Shown here piece after piece: positions 7,155-15,216 of a stretch of 32,324 nucleotides of DNA. A program made the translations under genes and the position numbers. The stretch covers positions 1 through 32,324 of the forward strand of contig JAFQPB010000008.1 in assembly GCA_017411905.1 (NCBI GenBank), given 5' to 3'. Within the stretch, counting starts at the first letter, position 1. The number at the start of each line of letters is the position of its first letter. Below the pieces are notes generated by a model that worked only from the letters and a program-made list of their open reading frames with translations, was not told the origin of the DNA and did not search any database. Source of the DNA: Oscillospiraceae bacterium (lineage in GTDB: Bacteria; Bacillota_A; Clostridia; Oscillospirales; Oscillospiraceae).

Positions 7155-7211
7155 CCACCCAGTCGGGTGGTCTTTTTTGTTTGGTACCGGCATTCAGATA
7201 ACGGACTCGAA
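7155..7211 (+). repeat. 57-bp direct repeat, copy 2
   Basis: This is the second copy of 6971-7027, offset by 184 bp, with 56 of 57 positions identical. It again contains the terminator hairpin and an inverted tRNA T-arm copy (GATAACGGACTCGAACC, 7197-7213, two bases longer than copy 1). The hairpin plus T-tract could act as a second terminator. Confidence 0.9.
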
Positions 7212-7222
7212 CCCACCTAAAC

Positions 7223-7242
7223 GCAACGCGGGCGCGCGTTGC
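7223..7242. repeat. GC-rich hairpin in the tRNA-Val 3' mosaic
   Basis: GCAACGCG / CGCGTTGC, an 8-bp stem with a 4-nt loop, between the second 57-bp repeat and the terminal tRNA fragment. Confidence 0.6.
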
Positions 7243-7277
7243 TCGCGACTGCTTGACGGAGTGAAACCTTGATTAAA

Positions 7278-7295
7278 TCGAGTCCGTTATCGTCC
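7278..7295 (+). repeat. Detached copy of the tRNA-Val 3' end
   Basis: TCGAGTCCGTTATCGTCC is an 18-bp exact copy of tRNA-Val positions 6938-6955 (T-loop through the acceptor strand), in direct orientation and without the rest of the tRNA. With the tRNA it brackets about 340 bp. An att-site-like duplication or a recombination scar would both look like this. Confidence 0.8.
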
Positions 7296-7344
7296 GATCT
7301 CTTTCTATTCTTATTATAGCAGAAAAATCCGTATTTTTCAAGAC

Positions 7345-7372
7345 TTGTAATCCGTTTCCTTTGCGGTAAAAT
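7345..7372 (+). promoter_or_regulatory. Possible promoter of the 184-aa unknown protein
   Basis: TTGTAA (7345-7350), a 16-bp spacer and TAAAAT (7367-7372), upstream of AAAGGAGG. Each box matches the consensus only partly. Confidence 0.4.
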
Positions 7373-7397
7373 ATACAACACAAAGGAGGAATGTATT

Positions 7398-7952
7398 ATG
7401 GCATACTATCACTGCTCACCCACCTCGGGGCTAACGATATTGGAGCCCAAAGCGCCCTTTCCGTTTGACAAGCCAACTATGGTCTATATGACCACTTCCT
7501 TACCTATGGCACTTATGTATACAATCCGAAATTATGAGTATAGTTACGGTTATACCAAGGAGAGGCAGATTTATTATGAAGAATACTTCCCGGATGCTCT
7601 GGAAGCCCTCTACCGCGGCAAAAGTGCAAGTCTTTACTTGTGCGACCCCAAAAGCACCGAATCCACAAAAATCCCCAACGAAATAGTTTCAGAAATATCC
7701 GTACCAATTATCCGAGAAATCTATATCCCTGATGCTTGCGAAGCTTTATTGGAGCAGGAACGGTTGGGAGAATTGGTCATTCATCGGTACTGGGAGCTAT
7801 CAGAAGGGACGCTGCGTTGGATTCAGAAAGCAGAAGCGGATGTGATTCGAAAATCAAATCTGTTACACACTTACGGACCAATGGCCAATTATTATCGGGA
7901 GCATTATCCGGAAAGCTGGGCTATCGTCGAAAGAGAACAGGCGGACTATTAA
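7398..7952 (+). CDS. Conserved-type hypothetical protein, possible ART-like fold
   Basis: I do not recognise a named family for this 184-aa protein. It is cytosolic by appearance, with no signal peptide or membrane segment. It opens YYHCSPTSGLTIL and continues with MVYMTTSLPMALMY. A YH[GC][ST] strand followed by a VY.T strand and a small helix is the layout of H-Y-E type ADP-ribosyltransferase-like folds. A candidate glutamate lies in PIIREIYI. This is motif resemblance only and activity is unproven. The C-terminal third is rich in Tyr, Trp and Glu (YYREHYPESW). AAAGGAGG precedes the ATG. It is a single plus-strand gene between a tRNA repeat region and the convergent his operon, so no partner or antitoxin is adjacent. 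Confidence 0.75.
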   Translation: MAYYHCSPTSGLTILEPKAPFPFDKPTMVYMTTSLPMALMYTIRNYEYSYGYTKERQIYYEEYFPDALEALYRGKSASLYLCDPKSTESTKIPNEIVSEISVPIIREIYIPDACEALLEQERLGELVIHRYWELSEGTLRWIQKAEADVIRKSNLLHTYGPMANYYREHYPESWAIVEREQADY

Positions 7953-7974
7953 GTATGACAGCAAGGATACTTAA
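7949..7974. terminator. Hairpin between convergent genes
   Basis: TTAAGTAT / ATACTTAA, 8 bp with a 10-nt loop, overlaps the stop codon of the upstream plus-strand gene and lies 21 bp from the hisIE stop. It has no strong T-tract, so any terminator role is tentative. Confidence 0.35.
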
Positions 7975-7994
7975 CAAGCAAGTGGTGTTTCTCT

Positions 7995-8645
7995 TTACTC
8001 GGTCATTTTTTCCTGTTTGACTTTATGGTCGATAATGTGCCGGGAGGCAAGCTCCTTGTGAATATCCTCCACGCTGATACCCATTTGTACCATAAGTACC
8101 ATAGTATGATAGGCAAGGTCTGCTATCTCATAAACGGTCTCTTTTTTATCGTCGGCCTTGCCGGCAATGATGACCTCTGTACACTCCTCGCCCACCTTTT
8201 TCAGGATTTTGTCAATACCCTTTTGGAACAGATAGGTCGTATACGAGCCTTCGGGGCGGGTTTCCTTTCTGCCCACCAGCATATCATACAATCCCTGCAG
8301 GCTAAATTCCTGCAGGCTTTCACTTTTCCACAGGGGATTTTGGAAGCAGGAGTCCGTGCCGGTATGGCAGGCAGGGCCATCCTTTTCTACTACTACCACC
8401 AAAGCATCCCCGTCACAGTCTGCGGTAATGGACACGATATGCTGATAGTTCCCGCTGGTCTCGCCTTTGAGCCACAGCTCGTTTCTGGAACGGCTGTAGA
8501 AGCAGGTGAGTCCCTTTTCCATAGAAATCTCCAAGCTTTCCTTATTCATATAGGCAAGGGTCAGCACCTTTTTGGTAATGGAATCTACCACGACGGCAGG
8601 AATCAGACCCTTTTCGTCAAATTTTAACTGAGAAATATTAAGCAT
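7995..8645 (-). CDS. hisIE: Bifunctional phosphoribosyl-AMP cyclohydrolase / phosphoribosyl-ATP pyrophosphatase
   Basis: The 216-aa protein catalyses steps 2 and 3 of histidine synthesis, PR-ATP to PR-AMP to ProFAR. The N-terminal HisI domain (about 1-110) has the metal site in DCDGDAL and the zinc cysteines in ACHTGTDSCF. The C-terminal HisE domain (about 115-205) has the acidic helices KKVGEECTEVIIAGK and the later ADLAYHTMVLM helix of the MazG-like fold. It is the last gene of the his operon, 2 bp after hisF. The fused form is common in bacteria and the length is normal. Confidence 0.97.
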   Translation of the reverse strand: MLNISQLKFDEKGLIPAVVVDSITKKVLTLAYMNKESLEISMEKGLTCFYSRSRNELWLKGETSGNYQHIVSITADCDGDALVVVVEKDGPACHTGTDSCFQNPLWKSESLQEFSLQGLYDMLVGRKETRPEGSYTTYLFQKGIDKILKKVGEECTEVIIAGKADDKKETVYEIADLAYHTMVLMVQMGISVEDIHKELASRHIIDHKVKQEKMTE

Positions 8646-8647
8646 CG

Positions 8648-9409
8648 TTATAATCTCCTTGTGGGAATATTTTCGCGTTCCATCTGCGCCTTCAAGTCGG
8701 CAATATGTACCTCGCCGAAATGAAAAATGGAGGCAGCAAGCCCTGCATCCACCTTGGGAAGGGTTTTGAACAGCGTAATAAAGTCTTGAATTTTACCTGC
8801 GCCGCCGGAGGCGATCACCGGTACAGATACAGCATCGCAGACCTCTGCAAGCATAGGCAGGTCAAAACCGCCCTTGACACCGTCCGTGTCGATAGAATTG
8901 ACCACCACCTCGCCGGCACCGTTGCTGACACACGCCTTGATCCACGAAATCGCCTCTATTCCGGTGTTCTCACGACCGCCTTTGGCAAACACCCGAAACA
9001 CACCGTCTACCCGCTTTACATCCACAGAAAGTACAACACACTGGTCTCCATATCGCTTGGCGGCCTCAAAAATCAGAGACGGATTGGCAATCGCACCGGA
9101 GTTTACGCTGACCTTATCGGCACCGCATTTAAGCACCCTGTCAAAATCTTCCACCGTGTTGATGCCACCGCCAACGGTCAAGGGGATAAACACTTTCCTT
9201 GCCGTTTCACGCAGAATATCCGTGAACAGCTTCCGCCCATCCGAGGAGGCGGTAATGTCATAGAACACCAGTTCATCTGCGCCGCAGCTGCTGTAGTACA
9301 TACCCAGCTCCACAGGAGAGGATACGTCCCGCAGCCCTTCAAAGTTCACGCCCTTTACCACACGGCCGTTACGCACATCCAGACAGGGAATAATTCGTTT
9401 GGTTATCAT
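8648..9409 (-). CDS. hisF: Imidazole glycerol phosphate synthase, cyclase subunit
   Basis: This 253-aa TIM barrel uses ammonia delivered by HisH to convert PRFAR into IGP and AICAR. It begins with the diagnostic IIPCLDVRNGRVVKGVNF, carrying the catalytic Asp near residue 11. The second catalytic Asp is in VNSIDTDGVKGGFD. Phosphate-binding glycines lie in VGGGI and ASGGAGK. Its start overlaps the hisA stop by 4 bp, which favours coupled translation with its pathway neighbours. Confidence 0.97.
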   Translation of the reverse strand: MITKRIIPCLDVRNGRVVKGVNFEGLRDVSSPVELGMYYSSCGADELVFYDITASSDGRKLFTDILRETARKVFIPLTVGGGINTVEDFDRVLKCGADKVSVNSGAIANPSLIFEAAKRYGDQCVVLSVDVKRVDGVFRVFAKGGRENTGIEAISWIKACVSNGAGEVVVNSIDTDGVKGGFDLPMLAEVCDAVSVPVIASGGAGKIQDFITLFKTLPKVDAGLAASIFHFGEVHIADLKAQMERENIPTRRL

Positions 9410-10119
9410 TTTGCCACCTCAATCGCTTGGGCTAAATCTAAGCTGCCGGAATAGTATGCCTTGCCAATAATGGCTCCGTGAAGGTTCTGTGCTGCCAAGT
9501 GCCGGACATCCTCCAAAGAGGAAACACCGCCGGAGGCAATGATTTGCAGACTAAATTTTTCCGACAGGGTTTTGTACAACGCACGATTGGTTCCCAGCAT
9601 GGCACCGTCCTTAGAAATGTCCGTGCAGATAACGGTTTTTACACCGGCTGCCTCCATTTGCGCACAGAAGGTCAGTGCATCCTTATCGGAGGTTTCTGTC
9701 CATCCCTTAATGGCTACATATCCGTCCTTAATGTCAATGCCTACGGCAATCTTTTGGCCGTATTTTTCTAATGCAATTGCCAAAAAATCCGGGTCAGTAA
9801 CTGCAGCAGTGCCTAAAATTACCCGGTCAATCCCGGCAGAAAGGTACCGATCAACGACCTGCAGCGTGCGGATACCGCCGCCCACCTCACAGAAAAGTCC
9901 TGTTTGTTTTTTGATATTCTGAACGGTTTCAAAATTTGGCGTTGTGCCGTCCCGCGCGCCCTGTAAATCCACCATATGTATATGGGTGGCACCACAGCGC
10001 AGAAAGTCTTGGGCAACTGCAAGGGGATTTTCATTATACACAGTCATTTGGTTATAGTCACCCTTAAAAAGCCGCACAGCTTTTCCTTCGTATAAGTCTA
10101 TTGCGGGGTAAAGTATCAT
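9406..10119 (-). CDS. hisA: ProFAR isomerase (HisA)
   Basis: This 237-aa TIM barrel opens the ribose ring of ProFAR to give PRFAR, the substrate of HisH-HisF. It shows ILYPAIDLYEGKAVRLFKGD with the catalytic Asp at residue 8 and the phosphate site VGGGIRT. The second catalytic Asp lies in CTDISKDGAMLGTN, and the second phosphate loop is ASGGVSS. It overlaps hisF and hisH by 4 bp each. No trpF gene is nearby, so a dual PriA-like role is not suggested by context. Confidence 0.96.
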   Translation of the reverse strand: MILYPAIDLYEGKAVRLFKGDYNQMTVYNENPLAVAQDFLRCGATHIHMVDLQGARDGTTPNFETVQNIKKQTGLFCEVGGGIRTLQVVDRYLSAGIDRVILGTAAVTDPDFLAIALEKYGQKIAVGIDIKDGYVAIKGWTETSDKDALTFCAQMEAAGVKTVICTDISKDGAMLGTNRALYKTLSEKFSLQIIASGGVSSLEDVRHLAAQNLHGAIIGKAYYSGSLDLAQAIEVAK

Positions 10120-10736
10120 TTTTTCTCTCCCATTTCCACAAATGCTTTCAAAATTTTCAGCCCCACCTCACCGCTTTTTTCGGGATGGAACTGGCAGCCC
10201 AGTACGTTGCCCTCTGCCACAGCGGCGGTAAGCTCTGCACCATATTCCGCGGTGGCGATAACCGACGAATCGCAATCAGCCGCATAATACGAATGGACAA
10301 AATATACACAATCACCGGGGCGGACGTACTTCATCAAAGGCGATGGCTTTTTCATAATCAGGCCATTCCAGCCAATATGGGGAATCTTGTAATTCCTGGG
10401 AATCACATCCCGAATAGAGCGAACAGACCCCTTTAGTAGACCCAGACCCTCATGACAGCCGTATTCATAACTTTTTTCAAACAAAAGCTGCATACCAAGA
10501 CAAATGCCCATCAGGGGTTTCCCTTGGGCGGCAAGGGTCTTCAGGGTTTTGTCCAACCCGGTGCTGCGCAGCTTTTTGGCTGCATCCTCAAAAGCACCTA
10601 CTCCGGGGAGGATGATACAGTCCGCTTTTTCTAAAACCTCTTTATCCGCGGTGACTGTAACCTTTTCCCCAATGGCCGCAAAGGAGCTTTGCAGCGAGAA
10701 TAGGTTTCCTACACCATAATCAATAATCGCAACCAT
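10116..10736 (-). CDS. hisH: Imidazole glycerol phosphate synthase, glutaminase subunit
   Basis: This 206-aa class I glutamine amidotransferase hydrolyses glutamine and channels ammonia to HisF. The nucleophile Cys is in GICLGMQLLF, and the catalytic His and Glu are in CQFHPEKSG. The N-terminal IIDYGVGNLFS is typical. Its ATG overlaps the hisB stop by a single base. It sits two genes before hisF, with hisA between, within one transcript. Confidence 0.97.
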   Translation of the reverse strand: MVAIIDYGVGNLFSLQSSFAAIGEKVTVTADKEVLEKADCIILPGVGAFEDAAKKLRSTGLDKTLKTLAAQGKPLMGICLGMQLLFEKSYEYGCHEGLGLLKGSVRSIRDVIPRNYKIPHIGWNGLIMKKPSPLMKYVRPGDCVYFVHSYYAADCDSSVIATAEYGAELTAAVAEGNVLGCQFHPEKSGEVGLKILKAFVEMGEKK

Positions 10737-11323
10737 TATAAGACTCCTTTGGTTGACATAATGTCATCAGCGAATGCAGTATCAATGCTGACGGCCGTGC
10801 GCATACTGCGGGCAACTGACTTAAATGCGCCCTCAATAATGTGGTGAGAATTGCTTCCTGCCAATTGCTGCAGATGGAGGGTAATGCCCGCATCTCTTGC
10901 AAAAGCAATCCAAAATTCCGCGCATAGCTCCGTGTCAAAATCCCCCACCTTCGGAGAAGGAATATTTAGAATGGGATAAAAACCGCCCCGCCCGGAGATA
11001 TCCACAGCAGACAGCATTACGCTTTCATCCATCGGCAAGATCATACTGCCGTAGCGGATGATACCTTTCTTATCTCCCATCGCTTGGGAAAAGGCTTTTC
11101 CCAAACAAATGCCCACATCTTCCACCGTGTGGTGATAGTCCACATAGGTATCACCTACGCAGTTGACTGTCAGATCAAAACGGCCGTGCTTGGCAAAAAG
11201 GGTGAGCATATGATCCAGAAAACCGCACCCTGTTTGAATACTGCTCTCGCCCTTACCATCCAAACACAATGTAAGCGTGATGTCTGTCTCCGCAGTTTTG
11301 CGGGCAATTTTTGCGGTTCTCAT
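10736..11323 (-). CDS. hisB: Imidazoleglycerol-phosphate dehydratase (monofunctional)
   Basis: The 195-aa enzyme dehydrates IGP to imidazole acetol phosphate. It has both manganese motifs, HHTVED and HHIIEGAFKS, and the GCGFLDHM signature. The length matches the stand-alone dehydratase and there is no N-terminal histidinol-phosphatase domain. No phosphatase gene lies elsewhere in the operon either. It overlaps hisC by 4 bp. Confidence 0.97.
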   Translation of the reverse strand: MRTAKIARKTAETDITLTLCLDGKGESSIQTGCGFLDHMLTLFAKHGRFDLTVNCVGDTYVDYHHTVEDVGICLGKAFSQAMGDKKGIIRYGSMILPMDESVMLSAVDISGRGGFYPILNIPSPKVGDFDTELCAEFWIAFARDAGITLHLQQLAGSNSHHIIEGAFKSVARSMRTAVSIDTAFADDIMSTKGVL

Positions 11324-12384
11324 ATCAGTTCCTCCAACACTTCCTTTAGTTTTTCAAGGAAAATTTCCATCTGCGCTCTGCTTCCTATTGTAATACGGTT
11401 ATACTGGCACAAAGCAGGTGTATCAAAGTGGCGGATCAACACGCCCTTTTTCTTCATTCGCAGGTATATCTCCCTGCCGTCGGCACGGGGGTGCATTGCA
11501 AACAGGAAATTCGCCTTGGAATCGGTAAGCACAAAGCCGGCGGCCTTTAGCTGTTGCATCGTCCACTGACGAACCTCTATAATCTTTTGGCAATTTTCCC
11601 GTGTGTAATCCTCGTCCAATAAGGTACCTACGCCGGCTGCCATAGTCATACGGTTTACATTGTAGGGGTTGGTGGCGTATTTGATGGTATTCAAATCACA
11701 AATTAGTTTTTTGCAGCCGATGCCGAAGCCCAGTCTGCCGCCGGCCAGGGAGCGGGATTTAGAAAACGTGCCGGTTACCAGCAGATTGTCATATTGATGG
11801 ACAAGGGGGATCACACTCTCTGCACCGAAATCCACATAGGCTTCATCGATAATAACCACATTGTTGGGATTGCTCTTGATAATTTCCTCAATCTCCCCTA
11901 AAGACAACGCAAGACCTGTAGGGGCATTGGGATTGGCGAGCACAACGGTTTTATGGATTCCACAGTACGCCTCCGGCTTGATCATAAAGTCCTCTGCCAA
12001 AGGGATCTCTTCGTAAGGGATACCGTTCAAAGCAGCGAACACTTTGTAAAAACCGTAGGAAATATCCGGGAATACCGCAGGATGACTTTCATCACAGAAT
12101 GCCATAAAGGCAAAGTTCAAAACCTCGTCAGACCCGTTGGTAAATATAACCTCGTCCTCTGCCACCCGGAAGACCTCTGCTGCCTTCTTTACCAAATCCC
12201 GGCACTCCGGGTCAGAGTAGAGCTGCAAATTGGCCGCCGCCTCTGCCGCCATACGAAGGGCATTGGGAGAGGGCGGGAAGGGGGATTCGTTAGTATTGAG
12301 CTTTACATATTGGGTATCCTTCGGCTGTTCACCGGGGGTATAGGGCGTTAGATTTGCATATTTAGGGCTAAAAAACCGGCTCAT
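11320..12384 (-). CDS. hisC: Histidinol-phosphate aminotransferase
   Basis: This PLP enzyme of about 354 aa transaminates imidazole acetol phosphate using glutamate. The fold-type I landmarks are LNTNESPFPPSP, the Asn in NPNAPTGLAL, VVIIDEAYVDF and the PLP lysine in TFSKSRSLAGGRLG. The C-terminal substrate arginine is in ITIGSRAQ. Two in-frame ATGs exist. The first, at 12390, leaves only 3 nt after GGAGG, so the second, at 12384 with a 9-nt gap, is preferred. Either start overlaps the end of hisD. Confidence 0.95.
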   Translation of the reverse strand: MSRFFSPKYANLTPYTPGEQPKDTQYVKLNTNESPFPPSPNALRMAAEAAANLQLYSDPECRDLVKKAAEVFRVAEDEVIFTNGSDEVLNFAFMAFCDESHPAVFPDISYGFYKVFAALNGIPYEEIPLAEDFMIKPEAYCGIHKTVVLANPNAPTGLALSLGEIEEIIKSNPNNVVIIDEAYVDFGAESVIPLVHQYDNLLVTGTFSKSRSLAGGRLGFGIGCKKLICDLNTIKYATNPYNVNRMTMAAGVGTLLDEDYTRENCQKIIEVRQWTMQQLKAAGFVLTDSKANFLFAMHPRADGREIYLRMKKKGVLIRHFDTPALCQYNRITIGSRAQMEIFLEKLKEVLEELI

Positions 12385-13663
12385 ATCCATTTCCCTCCAT
12401 CCGGATCACTGCGCTTTTCGCATGGGCAGTAAGCCCCTCCTGCTTCGCAAATAACGCCACATCCTCGGCCACATTCGCCAGTGCCTCTGCGGTATAGTAG
12501 GTATACTGGGTCTTCTTTACAAAGTCATCTACAGACAGAGGACTGGAAAATTTAGCGGTACCGCTGGTCGGCAGGGTATGGTTTGGCCCGGCCAAATAGT
12601 CCCCCAAAGCTTCGGGGCAGTTTCTTCCCATAAAAACCGAACCTGCGTGGCGAATACGATCGAGATAATCAAAGGGATTGTCCACCAGCAGCTCCAAATG
12701 CTCCGGTGCGATCTCATTGGCAATGTCCACTGCCTTTTTTAGGGTATCCGCTACAATGATCTTACCGTTGTTGTCTATAGAGGCGCGGGCAATTTCCGCG
12801 CGCAGGAGCTGCGGAATCTGCACTTCAATTTCTGCCTGCACAGCTTGCGCCAGTTCCATGGAGTCCGTAACCAAAACAGCACTTGCCAGCTTGTCGTGTT
12901 CTGCCTGCGACAAAAGATCTGCAGCGGCATGGCGGGGATCTGTTGCGCCATCTGCCACAATAAGTATCTCGCTGGGGCCGGCGATCATATCGATCGAAAC
13001 AGTGCCGAACACCTGTTTTTTCGCTTCTGCAACAAAGGCATTGCCGGGGCCGACGATCTTATCCACCTTCGGAATACTTTCCGTACCGTAGGCCAACGCC
13101 GCAATGGCTTGAGCACCGCCGACCTTATATATCTTATCAATGCCGGCAATGCTGGCTGCTGCCAAAATGACCGGGTTTACGGTGCCGTCCGCAGAGGGAG
13201 GTGTGACCATAACCACTTCTTTGCAGCCAGCTATCTTGGCCGGAATGGAGTCCATCAGCACTGTGGAAGGATAGGCAGCCGTACCGCCGGGCACATACAG
13301 GCCTGCCCGGTCAATGGGAATCACCTTCTGTCCCATTACAATGCCGCTTTCGTCATTGATGATGAAGCTGCGCCGCACCTGCTGGCTATGGAATTTGCGA
13401 ATGTTGTCTGCCGCCCGGCGGAGAATATCCAAAAAACGGGGTTCTACGGTTTTCAGTGCTGCCTGTATTTCATCAGGTGTTACCAAAAGGGTATCCAGCT
13501 TGGCGTGATCGAAACGCTCTGTATATGTAAATAGTGCCTGATCTCCGTTTTTCCGCACATCGGCAATAATCTCGGCAACAATAGCCTCCACATTCACCGC
13601 AGGCTCCATTCGGGAAAACACCTGCTCCGGCTTCACTTGGCCGTATTTCAGTATCTTGATCAT
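12368..13663 (-). CDS. hisD: Histidinol dehydrogenase
   Basis: The 431-aa zinc and NAD enzyme performs the last two oxidations, L-histidinol to L-histidine. Family signatures are PIDRAGLYVPGG, the long IDMIAGPSEILI block, SQAEHD with the zinc and catalytic histidine, IAPEHLELL and GPNHTLPTSGTAKF. Length is standard. Its start overlaps the hisZG stop by 4 bp and its end overlaps hisC. Confidence 0.97.
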   Translation of the reverse strand: MIKILKYGQVKPEQVFSRMEPAVNVEAIVAEIIADVRKNGDQALFTYTERFDHAKLDTLLVTPDEIQAALKTVEPRFLDILRRAADNIRKFHSQQVRRSFIINDESGIVMGQKVIPIDRAGLYVPGGTAAYPSTVLMDSIPAKIAGCKEVVMVTPPSADGTVNPVILAAASIAGIDKIYKVGGAQAIAALAYGTESIPKVDKIVGPGNAFVAEAKKQVFGTVSIDMIAGPSEILIVADGATDPRHAAADLLSQAEHDKLASAVLVTDSMELAQAVQAEIEVQIPQLLRAEIARASIDNNGKIIVADTLKKAVDIANEIAPEHLELLVDNPFDYLDRIRHAGSVFMGRNCPEALGDYLAGPNHTLPTSGTAKFSSPLSVDDFVKKTQYTYYTAEALANVAEDVALFAKQEGLTAHAKSAVIRMEGNGYEPVF

Positions 13664-15216
13664 TCCGCTTCCTCCATCTGCTTGGCAATTTTCTCCAGCA
13701 GATTCTTTACTTTTTTACTCTTAAATTGATAGCTCGCCTTGTTTGCCACCAGTCTTGCGCTGATCGGCACAATGGTCTCAATGACCTCCAAATCATTTTC
13801 TTTCAGCGTTGTACCGGTTTCCACAATATCCACGATCACATCGGAAAGCCCCAAAATAGGCGCAATTTCAATAGAACCGTTGAGGTGGATAATATCAATA
13901 TCCCGTCCCTTGGACAGGTAATGTTTCTGTGCGATATTTGAAAATTTAGTAGCTACCCGCAGCGTTCGGTCGGTATTGTCGCAAAAACCTTTTTTTGCAG
14001 CCACTGCCATACGGCATTTGCCAATATCCAGATCCAAAAGCTCGTAGACTTCCGGATTGTACTCCAGCAAAATGTCTTTGCCGGCCACGCCAATATCCGC
14101 CGCACCCCGTTCCACATAAATGGCAACATCCGAAGGCTTTACCCAAAAGTACCGCACGCCCACATCCCCATTTTCAAAAATCAGCTTGCGGCTGTTTTCG
14201 TGGATGGATGGGCAGGAGAAGCCCGCCTGTTCAAACATAGCATAAACCTTTTCTCCCAATCTTCCCTTTGGAAGCGCAATATTCAGGATGTTCTCATCGT
14301 CGGCAGGCGTCTCTATGGCCATATCCAGCATATCCAAATACACAGCAAAGCCAACGGCACAGCTGCTATGCTTCATTTTTTTCATCAGCTTATCATACTG
14401 TCCACCGGACAGCACAGCAGAAGGAACACCCTCCACAAAGCCTTTGAAAACAATGCCGTTATAATAATTCAGATCGCTGATAACGGAAAAGTCCACCCGA
14501 AGCATATCCCGAACTTGCGCATCTTCGATAGATGCAACGATCTGCGCCAGCTTTTGCACAGAGGACGTATCACACAGACCCTCCAATGCCATCATAAGTT
14601 CCGGTAACACCTGCTGGGCAGTGCCGGATGCGTGGAGCAAGCAGGAAAGGATCTTTCGCTGTTTTTCGGAAATGTTCAGCTTTTTCAGGCCATCTTCATT
14701 TTTTTCTTCTACACACTTGAGAATATCCGCGGTCTTTACGCCAAAGTCCTCTGTATCTCCCGTCACCTGTGAAAGCAGATCTAAATCTGTAATATTCAGC
14801 ACACAGGCCCCGGAAATGCTCCGCAGGCTTTGGGCGGCAAGGACGATCACCTGACGGATATCATCTGTGCTTATGTCGCCAATGCACTCCAGACCCACCT
14901 GCATAATTTCCTTATAGCTTTGATTGCCCTTGGAGATACGGTATACATTTTCGTTATAAAACAGCTTTTGCACACCGGTGTCACGGTCTTTAATGTTCTT
15001 AATAATGGACAACGTTACGTCCGGCTTGAGTGCCATAAGCTTTCCGTTGGTGTCGGTAAAGGTAATAACACTGTCCGAAATCAAAAAGTCCTTGTTCTTT
15101 GCGTACAGGTCATATTCCTCAAATTTACTCATCTTATATTGGGTATAGCCATAACTGCGGTAAAGAGAGCGCAGACCAAATATAACCTTTTCCTGAATGC
15201 TAAGGGATAAGTCCAT
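13660..15216 (-). CDS. hisZG: Fused HisZ-HisG: ATP phosphoribosyltransferase, regulatory plus catalytic parts
   Basis: One 518-aa frame joins two proteins that are usually separate. Residues 1 to about 305 are HisZ, a histidyl-tRNA-synthetase-like regulatory subunit with LKPDVTLSI, VYRISKGNQSYKEIMQVGLECIG-type motif 2 and the AVLSGGQYDKL loop. From about residue 310 a complete short-form HisG follows. It starts ILNIALPKGRLGEK and contains ADIGVAGKDIL and the PRPP loop DIVETGTTLKEN; at about 209 aa it is the normal short-HisG size. The reaction is ATP plus PRPP to PR-ATP, the committed and feedback-controlled step. The linker is only a few acidic residues (ETPADDEN). No stop or frameshift separates the halves. 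It overlaps hisR by one base and hisD by 4. Confidence 0.93.
   Translation of the reverse strand: MDLSLSIQEKVIFGLRSLYRSYGYTQYKMSKFEEYDLYAKNKDFLISDSVITFTDTNGKLMALKPDVTLSIIKNIKDRDTGVQKLFYNENVYRISKGNQSYKEIMQVGLECIGDISTDDIRQVIVLAAQSLRSISGACVLNITDLDLLSQVTGDTEDFGVKTADILKCVEEKNEDGLKKLNISEKQRKILSCLLHASGTAQQVLPELMMALEGLCDTSSVQKLAQIVASIEDAQVRDMLRVDFSVISDLNYYNGIVFKGFVEGVPSAVLSGGQYDKLMKKMKHSSCAVGFAVYLDMLDMAIETPADDENILNIALPKGRLGEKVYAMFEQAGFSCPSIHENSRKLIFENGDVGVRYFWVKPSDVAIYVERGAADIGVAGKDILLEYNPEVYELLDLDIGKCRMAVAAKKGFCDNTDRTLRVATKFSNIAQKHYLSKGRDIDIIHLNGSIEIAPILGLSDVIVDIVETGTTLKENDLEVIETIVPISARLVANKASYQFKSKKVKNLLEKIAKQMEEAE

Noticed and set aside
6971..7211. A CRISPR array suggested by the regularly spaced 57-bp repeat.
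   Set aside because: There are only two copies, they contain a terminator and tRNA pieces, the spacer is 127 bp, and no cas genes are present.
6895..7220. Several overlapping short open frames on both strands around tRNA-Val, with peptide strings such as NGLEP and ASVRRTL.
   Set aside because: They are translations of the tRNA and of the repeat mosaic, have no ribosome binding sites and overlap on both strands.
6884..7295. An integrated prophage or genomic island at tRNA-Val.
   Set aside because: The direct copies of the tRNA end enclose only about 340 bp without an integrase or any cargo; at most it is a scar.
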